Source of the DNA: JBJXGF01 sp046153015
GTDB lineage: Bacteria > Actinomycetota > Acidimicrobiia > Acidimicrobiales > CAIXPF01
DNA: 11,027 nt
Direction of reading: 5' to 3'
Assembly (NCBI GenBank): GCA_046153015.1
Contig: JBJXGF010000093.1
Span: 1 to 11,027 of the forward strand
Position 1 is the first letter of the stretch. Each line of letters opens with the position of its first letter. Made by a program: the position numbers and the translations under genes. This document shows positions 5,879 to 11,027 of this stretch, piece by piece. The notes under the pieces were generated by a model. That model was not told where the DNA came from. It did not search any database and saw only the letters and a program-made list of their open reading frames with translations.

Positions 5879-6274
5879 TCAGTCGGCGAACATGGCGTTG
5901 ACCATCTCGGTGTCGAGGTAGGCGGTCACCTCGGCCACCTGGTCGCCGTCGAGGCGCATGACCCAGCAGTAGGTCTGCCGGTAGGGCCGGCCGTTCGTGC
6001 CCTCGGCCGAGCCCTCCCACTGCAGCACGACCTTGTCGCCGGCGTCGAGCACGTCGACGATCTTCGCCTTGATCGGCCCCGCGAGGCGCTCGGCGAAGGG
6101 CGCCGTGGCCGCCAGGAACGCCCGCTTGCCCTCGTGGGCGCCCGAGAGCGGGGTCGTGCCGATCACGGTCCAACGCACGTCGTCGGCCACCATGCGGAAG
6201 AACGGGCGGCTGTCGCCCTGTTCCCAGGCGGTGAACGCCTGGCGGACGAGGTCGCGATGCTGTGGGTTCGCCAT
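5879..6274 (-). CDS. SnoaL/NTF2-like small protein
   Basis: A 131-aa protein of the NTF2-like superfamily (SnoaL, ketosteroid-isomerase-like). Visible features are the opening MANPQHRDLVRQAFTAWEQG, the FFRMVADDVRWTVIGTTPLS helix-strand unit (25-44), the GKRAFLA helix and the final curved sheet (VVLQWEGSAEG...YCWVMRLDGDQVAEVTAYLDT). The length is normal for one domain. The cone-shaped fold binds small hydrophobic molecules as isomerase, cyclase, hydrolase or plain binding protein; the sequence does not say which. It is the first gene of a probable operon with the nitroreductase-SRPBCC fusion, 14 nt apart, so it may handle the same ligand. The ATG at 6274 lies 6 nt after TAGGGT, with a 19-nt inverted repeat immediately upstream. 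Confidence 0.85.
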   Translation of the reverse strand: MANPQHRDLVRQAFTAWEQGDSRPFFRMVADDVRWTVIGTTPLSGAHEGKRAFLAATAPFAERLAGPIKAKIVDVLDAGDKVVLQWEGSAEGTNGRPYRQTYCWVMRLDGDQVAEVTAYLDTEMVNAMFAD

Positions 6275-6280
6275 GGCGGG

Positions 6281-6286
6281 ACCCTA
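6281..6286 (-). promoter_or_regulatory. -10 hexamer TAGGGT of the SnoaL-nitroreductase operon
   Basis: On the minus strand TAGGGT is followed by CCCGCC and the ATG at 6274, giving a leaderless start. The usual -35 region shows no TTGAC match; it is covered by the inverted repeat at 6289-6307, so regulation by a bound factor is plausible. Confidence 0.55.
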
Positions 6287-6288
6287 CT

Positions 6289-6307
6289 CCCGCGCTCGAG
6301 GCGCGGG
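6289..6307. promoter_or_regulatory. 7+5+7 inverted repeat in the divergent promoter region (possible operator)
   Basis: CCCGCGC-TCGAG-GCGCGGG has perfect 7-bp arms around a 5-nt centre. It lies 2 bp upstream of the TAGGGT hexamer of the leftward SnoaL operon, in the -10/-35 spacer, and just ahead of the rightward TTGCCC/CATCGT promoter. A dimeric regulator bound here could control one or both directions. TTTT follows the right arm, so as RNA it could also form a hairpin, but its place between two divergent starts favours an operator. Confidence 0.45.
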
Positions 6308-6309
6308 TT

Positions 6310-6339
6310 TTGCCCGCTCGGGAGACGGTCGAGCATCGT
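6310..6339 (+). promoter_or_regulatory. Promoter of the alpha/beta hydrolase gene (TTGCCC, 18 nt, CATCGT)
   Basis: A -35-like TTGCCC at 6310-6315 is 18 nt from CATCGT at 6334-6339, which ends 6 nt before the ATG at 6346. The -10 is weak (CAnnnT) but its spacing to the start codon matches the other genes of the window. Confidence 0.4.
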
Positions 6340-6345
6340 GGGCCG

Positions 6346-7233
6346 ATGCGAACCGTCGAGTACCGGGGCAGCTCCGGGCTGAAGATCGTCGCCGACCTCG
6401 AAGGGCCCCACGACGGCCCGCCGGTGATGCTGCTGCACGGCGGCGGTCAGAACCGTCTGGCGTGGAAGGGCAGCGGCGCCGCGTTGGCCGGGCAGGGCTA
6501 TCGCGTGATCGCGCTCGACGCCCGGGGGCACGGCGACTCCGCTTGGGACCCCGCAGCGGACTACGAGACCGCGGCCCTGGCGAACGACCTGCTCACGGTG
6601 ATGGACCAGGCGGGGGCCACGCGCCCGGCCGTGGTCGGGGCGTCGCTCGGGGGCATCACCGCGCTGGAGGCCCACGAGCTGGTCGGCCATCGCGACATCT
6701 TCTCGGCGGTGATCCTCGTGGACATCGCCCCGAAGGTCGAGAACGCCGGCTCCCGCCGCATCGTGAGCTTCATGATGGCCAACCCCGACGGGTTCGCCAC
6801 GCTCGACGACGCCGCGGCGGCCATCGCCGAGTACAACCCGCACCGTCCGCCGCCGTCGAGCACCGCCGGGCTCGCCAAGGTGCTCCGCCAGGGCGAGGAC
6901 GGCCGGTGGCGCTGGCATTGGGACCCGCAGTTCATCGCGGCGCGGGCGTCGCTGATGCTGAGCGACCCCGAGGCCTGGGAGGCGGAGCGCCAGGTGCGCA
7001 CCGATCGGCTGCACGGCTCGGCAGGCGCGATGAAGGCGCCGCTGCTGCTCATCCGCGGTCTGCTGTCCGACCTTGTGAGCGACGAGACCGTCGCCGCGCT
7101 CCGCGCTGCCGCCCCGCAGGCGGAGTACGTCGACGTGCGCGGCGCCGGGCACATGGTGGCCGGCGACGACAACGACGCGTTCACGGAGGCGGTGCTGAGC
7201 TTCCTCGACCGACACGTGCGCCGCGCCGGCTGA
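6346..7233 (+). CDS. Alpha/beta-fold hydrolase
   Basis: A 295-aa cytoplasmic alpha/beta hydrolase. Family marks in order are the oxyanion-hole LLHGGGQN (29-36), the strand-turn VIALDARGHGDS (54-65), the nucleophile elbow GASLGG with S100 (98-103), a late LLLIRGLLSDLVSDE with the probable acid D242, and the catalytic GAGH with H269. A helical cap of about 140-230 separates the core halves, as in esterases, C-C hydrolases and cofactor-free haloperoxidase-like enzymes, so the exact reaction cannot be told. The start at 6346 is chosen because residues upstream of it are not protein-like and the CATCGT hexamer is 6 nt away. It is transcribed divergently from the SnoaL-nitroreductase operon across 71 nt holding an inverted repeat, which hints at shared control. 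Confidence 0.88.
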   Translation: MRTVEYRGSSGLKIVADLEGPHDGPPVMLLHGGGQNRLAWKGSGAALAGQGYRVIALDARGHGDSAWDPAADYETAALANDLLTVMDQAGATRPAVVGASLGGITALEAHELVGHRDIFSAVILVDIAPKVENAGSRRIVSFMMANPDGFATLDDAAAAIAEYNPHRPPPSSTAGLAKVLRQGEDGRWRWHWDPQFIAARASLMLSDPEAWEAERQVRTDRLHGSAGAMKAPLLLIRGLLSDLVSDETVAALRAAAPQAEYVDVRGAGHMVAGDDNDAFTEAVLSFLDRHVRRAG

Positions 7234-7242
7234 CCCCGAGAT

Positions 7243-7262
7243 CGGCCGCGTCGCGACGGCCG
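7243..7262 (+). terminator. GC-rich hairpin after the hydrolase gene
   Basis: CGGCCG-CGTCGCGA-CGGCCG can form a 6-bp GC stem with an 8-nt loop, 9 nt after the stop codon. No T-run follows, so its role as a terminator is uncertain. Confidence 0.3.
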
Positions 7263-7284
7263 GCCCCGCCAGGTCGGCCCCAGG

Positions 7285-7290
7285 TAGTGT
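7285..7290 (+). promoter_or_regulatory. -10 hexamer TAGTGT of the ankyrin-repeat gene
   Basis: TAGTGT is followed by GGCGCC and the ATG at 7297, a 6-nt spacing that implies leaderless transcription. No -35 is recognisable. Confidence 0.55.
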
Positions 7291-7296
7291 GGCGCC

Positions 7297-8043
7297 ATGA
7301 GCAGCTCCGATGCCGTGAGGTTCGTGTCCGACAGCGACCCGGTCGTCGTCGACGCCACCGACGCCGTGCAGCACGGGGACCTGGCTCGGCTCGACGCGTT
7401 GCTCGCCACGAACCCGTGGCTGAGCACCGCCCGGTTCGGGGACGAGGAGTGCCATCGCACGCTGCTGCACGCCGCGGTGGACCATCCGGGCCATTTCCCG
7501 AACGGTCCGGCCGTGCTGTCCCGCCTCATCGCCGCGGGGGCCGACGTGAACGCTCGGAGCTGCTTCGACTCGCTCAGCGAGACCGCGCTGCACTGGGCGG
7601 CCAGCAGCGGCGACGTGCGCATGCTCGACGCGCTGCTCGACGCGGGGGCCGACATCGAGGCGGTCGGCGCCGCCGTCGAGGGCGGCACCGCCCTGTCCGA
7701 CGCCTGCGAGTTCGGCAACTGGGCCGCGGCTCAGCTCCTGCTGAAGCGGGGCGCCCACACCCGGCTGAAGGAGGCGGCGGCGCTCGGGGTCATGGACCGC
7801 CTCGAGGCGGCCTTCGCCGGGGACGACTCGCCCGGCCAGGAAGAGGCGAGCAAGGCGCTGTTCGGGGCCTGCGCCGGTGGGCAGCTCGCGGCCGCCGCGT
7901 TCCTGGTGGAGCGGGGCGCCAACGTCAACTGGCTGGGCTGGGACGACCAGACGCCGCTCGATGCCGCCGAGCGGGCGCACGCCGTCCGCCTCGCCGAATG
8001 GCTCCTCGAGCGGGGCGCCCGCCGCGCCGCCGAGCTCGGCTGA
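7297..8043 (+). CDS. Ankyrin-repeat protein
   Basis: A 248-aa protein made almost entirely of ankyrin repeats, presumably a protein-binding scaffold. About six units can be traced: AVQHGDLARLDALLATNPWL (23-42), TLLHAAVD...VLSRLIAAGADVNA (55-86), TALHWAASSGDVRMLDALLD (96-115) plus AGADIEA, TALSDACEFGNWAAAQLLLK (131-150) plus RGA, a weaker unit near 186-212 (LFGACAGGQLAAAAFLVERG), and TPLDAAERAHAVRLAEWLLE (219-238). A degenerate unit around 155-180 may be a further repeat. There is no signal peptide, membrane helix or enzymatic domain. The ATG at 7297 sits 6 nt from TAGTGT. Its neighbours are single-promoter enzymes, so its partner cannot be inferred from context. Confidence 0.88.
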   Translation: MSSSDAVRFVSDSDPVVVDATDAVQHGDLARLDALLATNPWLSTARFGDEECHRTLLHAAVDHPGHFPNGPAVLSRLIAAGADVNARSCFDSLSETALHWAASSGDVRMLDALLDAGADIEAVGAAVEGGTALSDACEFGNWAAAQLLLKRGAHTRLKEAAALGVMDRLEAAFAGDDSPGQEEASKALFGACAGGQLAAAAFLVERGANVNWLGWDDQTPLDAAERAHAVRLAEWLLERGARRAAELG

Positions 8044-8082
8044 GCGAAGCGAAGCCTGGCGGCCGGGGAGCGCCAGCGAGCC
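8044..8082 (+). repeat. Short intergenic repeat of the GAGCG-AGCGA type
   Basis: Immediately after the ankyrin stop codon, GCGAAGCGAAGCC (8044-8056) contains the tandem GCGAA-GCGAA. It is echoed by GAGCGCCAGCGAGCC (8068-8082). Similar GAGCG/AGCGA words recur in spacers of high-GC actinobacteria as I remember them, so this may be a copy of a dispersed intergenic element. Only one copy lies in the window, so dispersion is not shown. Confidence 0.3.
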
Positions 8083-8122
8083 GGACGTCGATGGGGTCTG
8101 GGGGCGCAGCCCGGCGGGCGCG

Positions 8123-8128
8123 TACCAT
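8123..8128 (+). promoter_or_regulatory. -10 hexamer TACCAT of the amidohydrolase gene
   Basis: TACCAT is followed by GCGGCC and then the ATG at 8135. It fixes the start of the amidohydrolase at 8135, since the frame is open far upstream inside the ankyrin gene. Confidence 0.55.
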
Positions 8129-8134
8129 GCGGCC

Positions 8135-9292
8135 ATGACGAGCGGCTACCGGATGATCGACGTCGACACGCACGTGACCGAGCCGGCCGACCTGTGGACC
8201 TCGCGGGCGCCGGCCCGCTTCAGGGACCGGGTGCCGTACATCGACACCGACCGCAGAGGCCGCCAGGCGTGGTACCTCGAGGGCCGGCGCATCGCCTCGG
8301 TCGGGTTCACCGCGGTGGCGGGTTGGACCGAGCCGCTCTCCGAGGGCGGCCCGCTCACGATGGAACAGCTGCACCCCGCGTCCTACGACGCGTCCGCCCG
8401 CCTCCGCTACATGGACTCCGAGGGGATCTGGGCGATGGTGCTCTACCCCAACGTCGGCGGGTTCGGCAGCCAGGGCTTCCTCAAGCTCGGCGACGCGGAG
8501 CTGATGCTGGCCTGCGTGCAGGCGTACAACGACTTCCAGACCGAGTGGGCCTCCGCCGACCCGCGGCGGCTGCTGCCGATCACCGCCACGCCGTTCTGGG
8601 ACGTGCCGGCCGCGGTCGAGGAGATCCGCCGCGGCCACGAGCTCGGCCATCGCGGGGTGCTCTTCACCGGCGAGCCCGAGGCGTTCGGGCTGCCCTTCCT
8701 CGGCGACCGCCATTGGGACCCGCTGTGGGCGGCGGCCCAGGAGCTCGGCGCGCCGATCAGCCTCCACATCGGCTCGGGGGACTTCGAGAAGGACTTCTCG
8801 CCGGAACGGATCCGCACCTACGGCTTCCAGGCGGCGTACGCACGCGTGTCGACCAACCTGTTCATGGGCAACGGCGCGCACCTCTGCGACCTGCTCCTGT
8901 CGGGGGTGCTGGCGCGTTTTCCCGAGCTGCAGGTGGTGTCGGTGGAGAGCGGGATCGGTTGGGTGCCGTTCCTGCTCGAGGCGCTCGACCACCAGTTCCA
9001 GGAGGCCGACGTGCGACGGGCCCGACCCGAGCTCGACCTGCTGCCCTCGGAGTACTTCGCCCGCCAGGTCTACGCCTGCTACTGGTTCGAGCAGATCGGC
9101 CCGCAGCGCTTGATCGACTGCATCGGCGCCAACCGGATCATGATCGAGACCGACTTCCCCCATCCCACCTGCCTGTACGGCAACGTGTGGGAGCGCATCG
9201 ACGGCGGCCTCGCCGGCCAGAGCGAGGAGGTGCGCCGCAAGATCCTGTGGGAGAACGCCGCCCGCCTCTACCGGGTCGAGCCGCCCGCCTGA
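8135..9292 (+). CDS. ACMSD-type amidohydrolase (amidohydrolase 2 family)
   Basis: A 385-aa metal-dependent TIM-barrel hydrolase or decarboxylase. The first strand has MIDVDTHVTEP, with D11, H13 and E16 in place of the classical HxH, as usual in many actinobacterial amidohydrolase-2 proteins. A metal histidine appears in ISLHIGSG (H211), VVSVESGIGWVPFLLEALDH spans 267-286, and the late barrel acid is D340 in IETDFPHP. Relatives decarboxylate or hydrolyse aromatic and cyclic acids (ACMSD, gamma-resorcylate decarboxylase) or other ring compounds; the substrate cannot be assigned. The start at 8135 follows TACCAT by 6 nt, and all upstream in-frame codons overlap the ankyrin gene. The type II NADH dehydrogenase begins 26 nt after the stop, with its own hexamer. 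Confidence 0.9.
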   Translation: MTSGYRMIDVDTHVTEPADLWTSRAPARFRDRVPYIDTDRRGRQAWYLEGRRIASVGFTAVAGWTEPLSEGGPLTMEQLHPASYDASARLRYMDSEGIWAMVLYPNVGGFGSQGFLKLGDAELMLACVQAYNDFQTEWASADPRRLLPITATPFWDVPAAVEEIRRGHELGHRGVLFTGEPEAFGLPFLGDRHWDPLWAAAQELGAPISLHIGSGDFEKDFSPERIRTYGFQAAYARVSTNLFMGNGAHLCDLLLSGVLARFPELQVVSVESGIGWVPFLLEALDHQFQEADVRRARPELDLLPSEYFARQVYACYWFEQIGPQRLIDCIGANRIMIETDFPHPTCLYGNVWERIDGGLAGQSEEVRRKILWENAARLYRVEPPA

Positions 9293-9306
9293 CGCGGCGC
9301 GGCGCT

Positions 9307-9312
9307 TAGGCT
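9307..9312 (+). promoter_or_regulatory. -10 hexamer TAGGCT of the NADH dehydrogenase gene
   Basis: TAGGCT is followed by CGCCGT and then ATG at 9319, the standard 6-nt spacing of this window. Since it lies only 15 nt after the amidohydrolase stop, a read-through transcript is also possible. Confidence 0.55.
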
Positions 9313-9318
9313 CGCCGT

Positions 9319-10623
9319 ATGGGCGAGGGCAGACAGGACGCCGACCGGGTGGTGATCGTCGGCGGTGGGTTCGGCGGGCTGTTCGCGGCGAAGGCGCTGG
9401 CCGGCGCGCCGGTGCGGGTCACGCTGCTGGACCGGCGCAACCACCACCTGTTCCAGCCGCTGCTCTACCAGGTGGCCACCGCCGGCCTGAACCCCTCGGA
9501 CATCGCGTATCCGATCCGGTCGATCCTGCGCCGCCAGGCCAACGCCACCGTGCTGTTGGGCGAGGTCGCCGCCGTGAACCCGGACCGCCGCACCGTCCTG
9601 CTGACCGACGGCGACGAACTCGAGTACGACCACCTGATCGTGGCGACCGGGGCCACGCACGCCTACTTCGGCAACGACCACTGGGCCGAGCACGCGCCCG
9701 GCCTCAAGACCATCGAGGACGCGCTCGAGATCCGCCGCAGGGTGCTGACCGCGTTCGAGGCGGCCGAACGCGAGCACGACCCGCGGCGCCGTCAGGCGCT
9801 GCTCAGCTTCGTGGTCATCGGCGGTGGCCCCACCGGGGTGGAGCTGGCCGGCGCCATCAGCGAGATCGCCCTGCGGACCCTGGTGCGGGATTTCCGCTCG
9901 ATCGACCCGTCCACCGCTCGGGTGGTGCTGGTCGAGGGCCTCGATCGGATCCTGTCGACCTACCCGCCTAGCCTGTCCGGCAAGGCGGTCGCGCAGCTCC
10001 GCCGGCTCGGGGTGGAGGTTCGCACCTCGTGTCGGGTCACCGTGGTCGACGGCGGGGGAGTGGACACGACCGCCGGACGAATCGAGGCCGGCACCGTGGT
10101 CTGGGCCGCCGGCGTGGCGGCCTCGCCGCTGGCCCGCCACCTCGGCGCGCCGCTCGATCGGGCCGGCCGGGTGCCGGTGGCGCCGGACCTTTCCGTGCCC
10201 GGCCATCCGGAGATCCTGGTGATCGGCGACCTGGCGGCGGCCATCCAGCCCGACGGCCAACCCGCTCCCGGGGTCGCGCCCGCCGCCATGCAGGGCGGCC
10301 GCCACGCGGCGGCGGTGGTGCGGGCCGATCTCGCCGGCCGGCCGCGGCCCGTGTTCCGCTACCGGGACAAGGGGGCGCTGGCCACGATCGGCCGGGCCTC
10401 GGCGGTGGCCGATTTCGGCCCCGGCCGCCGCTTCAGCGGGTTCCCGGCCTGGGTGCTGTGGTGGCTGGTGCACCTGCTGTACCTGATCGGGTTCCGCAGC
10501 CGGCTGCTGGTGTGGTTCGGCTGGGCGTGGCAGTGGCTCACCTTCCAGCGCGGCGCGCGGCTCATCACCGGATCGGCGCGGCCCGCCGAGCTGGACCGTT
10601 CTCAGCTGCTCGACTCGCGTTGA
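9319..10623 (+). CDS. ndh: Type II NADH:quinone dehydrogenase (NDH-2)
   Basis: A 434-aa single-subunit, non-proton-pumping NADH dehydrogenase that passes electrons from NADH through FAD to the membrane quinone pool. Visible sites are the FAD-binding VVIVGGGFGGLFAAKAL (11-27), the NHHLFQPLLYQVATAGL stretch (41-57) characteristic of this family, the NADH-binding FVVIGGGPTGVELAG (164-178), the second FAD contact VIGDLAAA (301-308), and the quinone-site region PAAMQGG (321-327), where family members usually have A-Q-x-x-x-Q. A hydrophobic, tryptophan-rich segment WVLWWLVHLLYLIG (378-391), followed by RSRLLVWFGWAWQWL, anchors the C-terminus to the membrane. Length and order are normal. The ATG at 9319 is preceded by TAGGCT at 6 nt. 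A more distant NAD(P)/FAD oxidoreductase role is possible but less likely given the C-terminal anchor. Confidence 0.9.
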   Translation: MGEGRQDADRVVIVGGGFGGLFAAKALAGAPVRVTLLDRRNHHLFQPLLYQVATAGLNPSDIAYPIRSILRRQANATVLLGEVAAVNPDRRTVLLTDGDELEYDHLIVATGATHAYFGNDHWAEHAPGLKTIEDALEIRRRVLTAFEAAEREHDPRRRQALLSFVVIGGGPTGVELAGAISEIALRTLVRDFRSIDPSTARVVLVEGLDRILSTYPPSLSGKAVAQLRRLGVEVRTSCRVTVVDGGGVDTTAGRIEAGTVVWAAGVAASPLARHLGAPLDRAGRVPVAPDLSVPGHPEILVIGDLAAAIQPDGQPAPGVAPAAMQGGRHAAAVVRADLAGRPRPVFRYRDKGALATIGRASAVADFGPGRRFSGFPAWVLWWLVHLLYLIGFRSRLLVWFGWAWQWLTFQRGARLITGSARPAELDRSQLLDSR

Positions 10624-11027
10624 CGCTCGGCCAGGCGGACCACGCGAGGTCGTTCGTGGCGGTCCGGCGGACGCCGCGCCGTTCGCGCCGGCGGTCCCGA
10701 CCGCCGAGCGCTGCTCGGCGCGGCGACGGCGCCGCTGTCGAGCAGCCACTGCGGGAACGAACGGCTGAGCGAGGCGTGGAGCAGTCCGGGCAACGGGAAG
10801 CCGAGCAGACGTTCCCGGGCCGTGGCCGCGTACGCGTCCACCGCCGTCTCGTCGGTGTCGGTGACCGCCACGCTCCACGCCGGCCGTCCGCCCAGCTCCA
10901 GCGCCACCACCTCGAGGCCATGGCGCCGCCAGCGCCGCTTGGTCAGCGGCAAGGCCGGGCCTCGGCGGGCGGCGGGCACGCGCTGCTTGCGCCAACGCTG
11001 CACGACACCCGCCTGGCTCGGTGCGAA
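10602..11027 (-). CDS. Hypothetical protein, C-terminal part (enters from right edge)
   Basis: An open frame of 141 codons plus stop with strong third-position G/C, reading in from the right edge. It begins FAPSQAGVVQRWRKQRVPAA and has a well-ordered core LEVVALELGGRPAWSVAVTD (about residues 38-57), then ETAVDAYAATARERLLGFPLPGLLHASLSRSFPQWLLDSG, and an arginine-rich tail that is probably disordered. I do not recognise the family. A GTG at 11003 could be the start, but it lacks the NAnnnT hexamer at 6-7 nt that other genes have, so the gene probably continues beyond the window. It converges with the dehydrogenase gene and overlaps its last 22 nt tail to tail. Confidence 0.55.
   Translation of the reverse strand, partial: FAPSQAGVVQRWRKQRVPAARRGPALPLTKRRWRRHGLEVVALELGGRPAWSVAVTDTDETAVDAYAATARERLLGFPLPGLLHASLSRSFPQWLLDSGAVAAPSSARRSGPPARTARRPPDRHERPRVVRLAERQRESSS

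Noticed and set aside
5865..6173. N-terminal extension of the nitroreductase fusion into the SnoaL-like gene
   Set aside because: The extension is arginine-rich shadow of the upstream gene; family similarity starts right after the GTG at 5864.
6163..8136. A 657-codon minus-strand open frame opposite the hydrolase and ankyrin genes
   Set aside because: Its sequence is a reverse shadow of two genes with clear family motifs and shows no coherent domain of its own.
5997..8138. A plus-strand open frame of over 700 codons across several genes
   Set aside because: It is extremely arginine-rich and low in complexity, and overlaps the hydrolase and ankyrin genes in another frame. Such frames arise in DNA with very high third-position G/C because stop codons are rare.
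9268..10995. A 575-codon minus-strand open frame opposite the NADH dehydrogenase
   Set aside because: It is proline-, arginine- and glycine-rich shadow sequence with no family motifs, while the plus strand holds a textbook NDH-2.
1..11027. CRISPR arrays, tRNA or rRNA genes, riboswitches, strong intrinsic terminators, attachment sites
   Set aside because: Looked for by eye on both strands; no regularly spaced repeats, no tRNA-like cloverleaf with CCA end, no conserved rRNA words and no stem followed by a long T-run in a terminator position.

Overview
The window looks like chromosomal DNA of a very GC-rich actinobacterium. An uncultured Acidimicrobiia-type lineage is my guess, but no marker gene here fixes the taxonomy. 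The case rests on strong G/C preference at third codon positions, typical actinobacterial catabolic and redox families, and a repeated leaderless start layout: a NAnnnT (mostly TAnnnT) hexamer 6-7 nt before the start codon, with no Shine-Dalgarno.

Left part (1 to about 1900), accessory and patchy. The left edge cuts an IS3-family insertion sequence; only the 5' part of OrfA and its probable terminal repeat (outer end near 241) are visible. Next to it lies a decayed 3' remnant of a RibD-C/dihydrofolate-reductase-family gene (about 341-504) with a 1-nt deletion. Then comes a two-gene, minus-strand, ATGA-overlapping module: a 69-aa protein of unknown fold followed by a MNT/AbiEii-like nucleotidyltransferase, which resembles a toxin-antitoxin pair. 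After about 300 nt without a convincing gene there is a possible 38-aa leaderless small ORF.

Middle part (1903-6274). An MDR-family (zinc-free) quinone-oxidoreductase-like protein and a cysteine-dioxygenase-like cupin read rightwards. The cupin converges with a cytoplasmic PD40/TolB-type beta-propeller, and the two TAG stop codons lie in one CTAG palindrome. Upstream of the propeller on the minus strand is a probable operon: a SnoaL/NTF2-like protein, then a single polypeptide fusing an FMN nitroreductase domain to an SRPBCC (START-like) domain. The promoter region of this operon carries a 7+5+7 inverted repeat.

Right part (6346-11027). Four rightward genes each have their own leaderless-type promoter: an alpha/beta hydrolase, an ankyrin-repeat protein, an ACMSD-type amidohydrolase, and a type II NADH dehydrogenase with a C-terminal membrane anchor. 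A convergent gene of unknown function enters from the right edge and overlaps the end of the dehydrogenase gene.

Taken together, the resident genes suggest small-molecule or aromatic catabolism with redox support. No pathway can be proved from the sequence. No tRNA, rRNA, CRISPR array or replication origin was seen.
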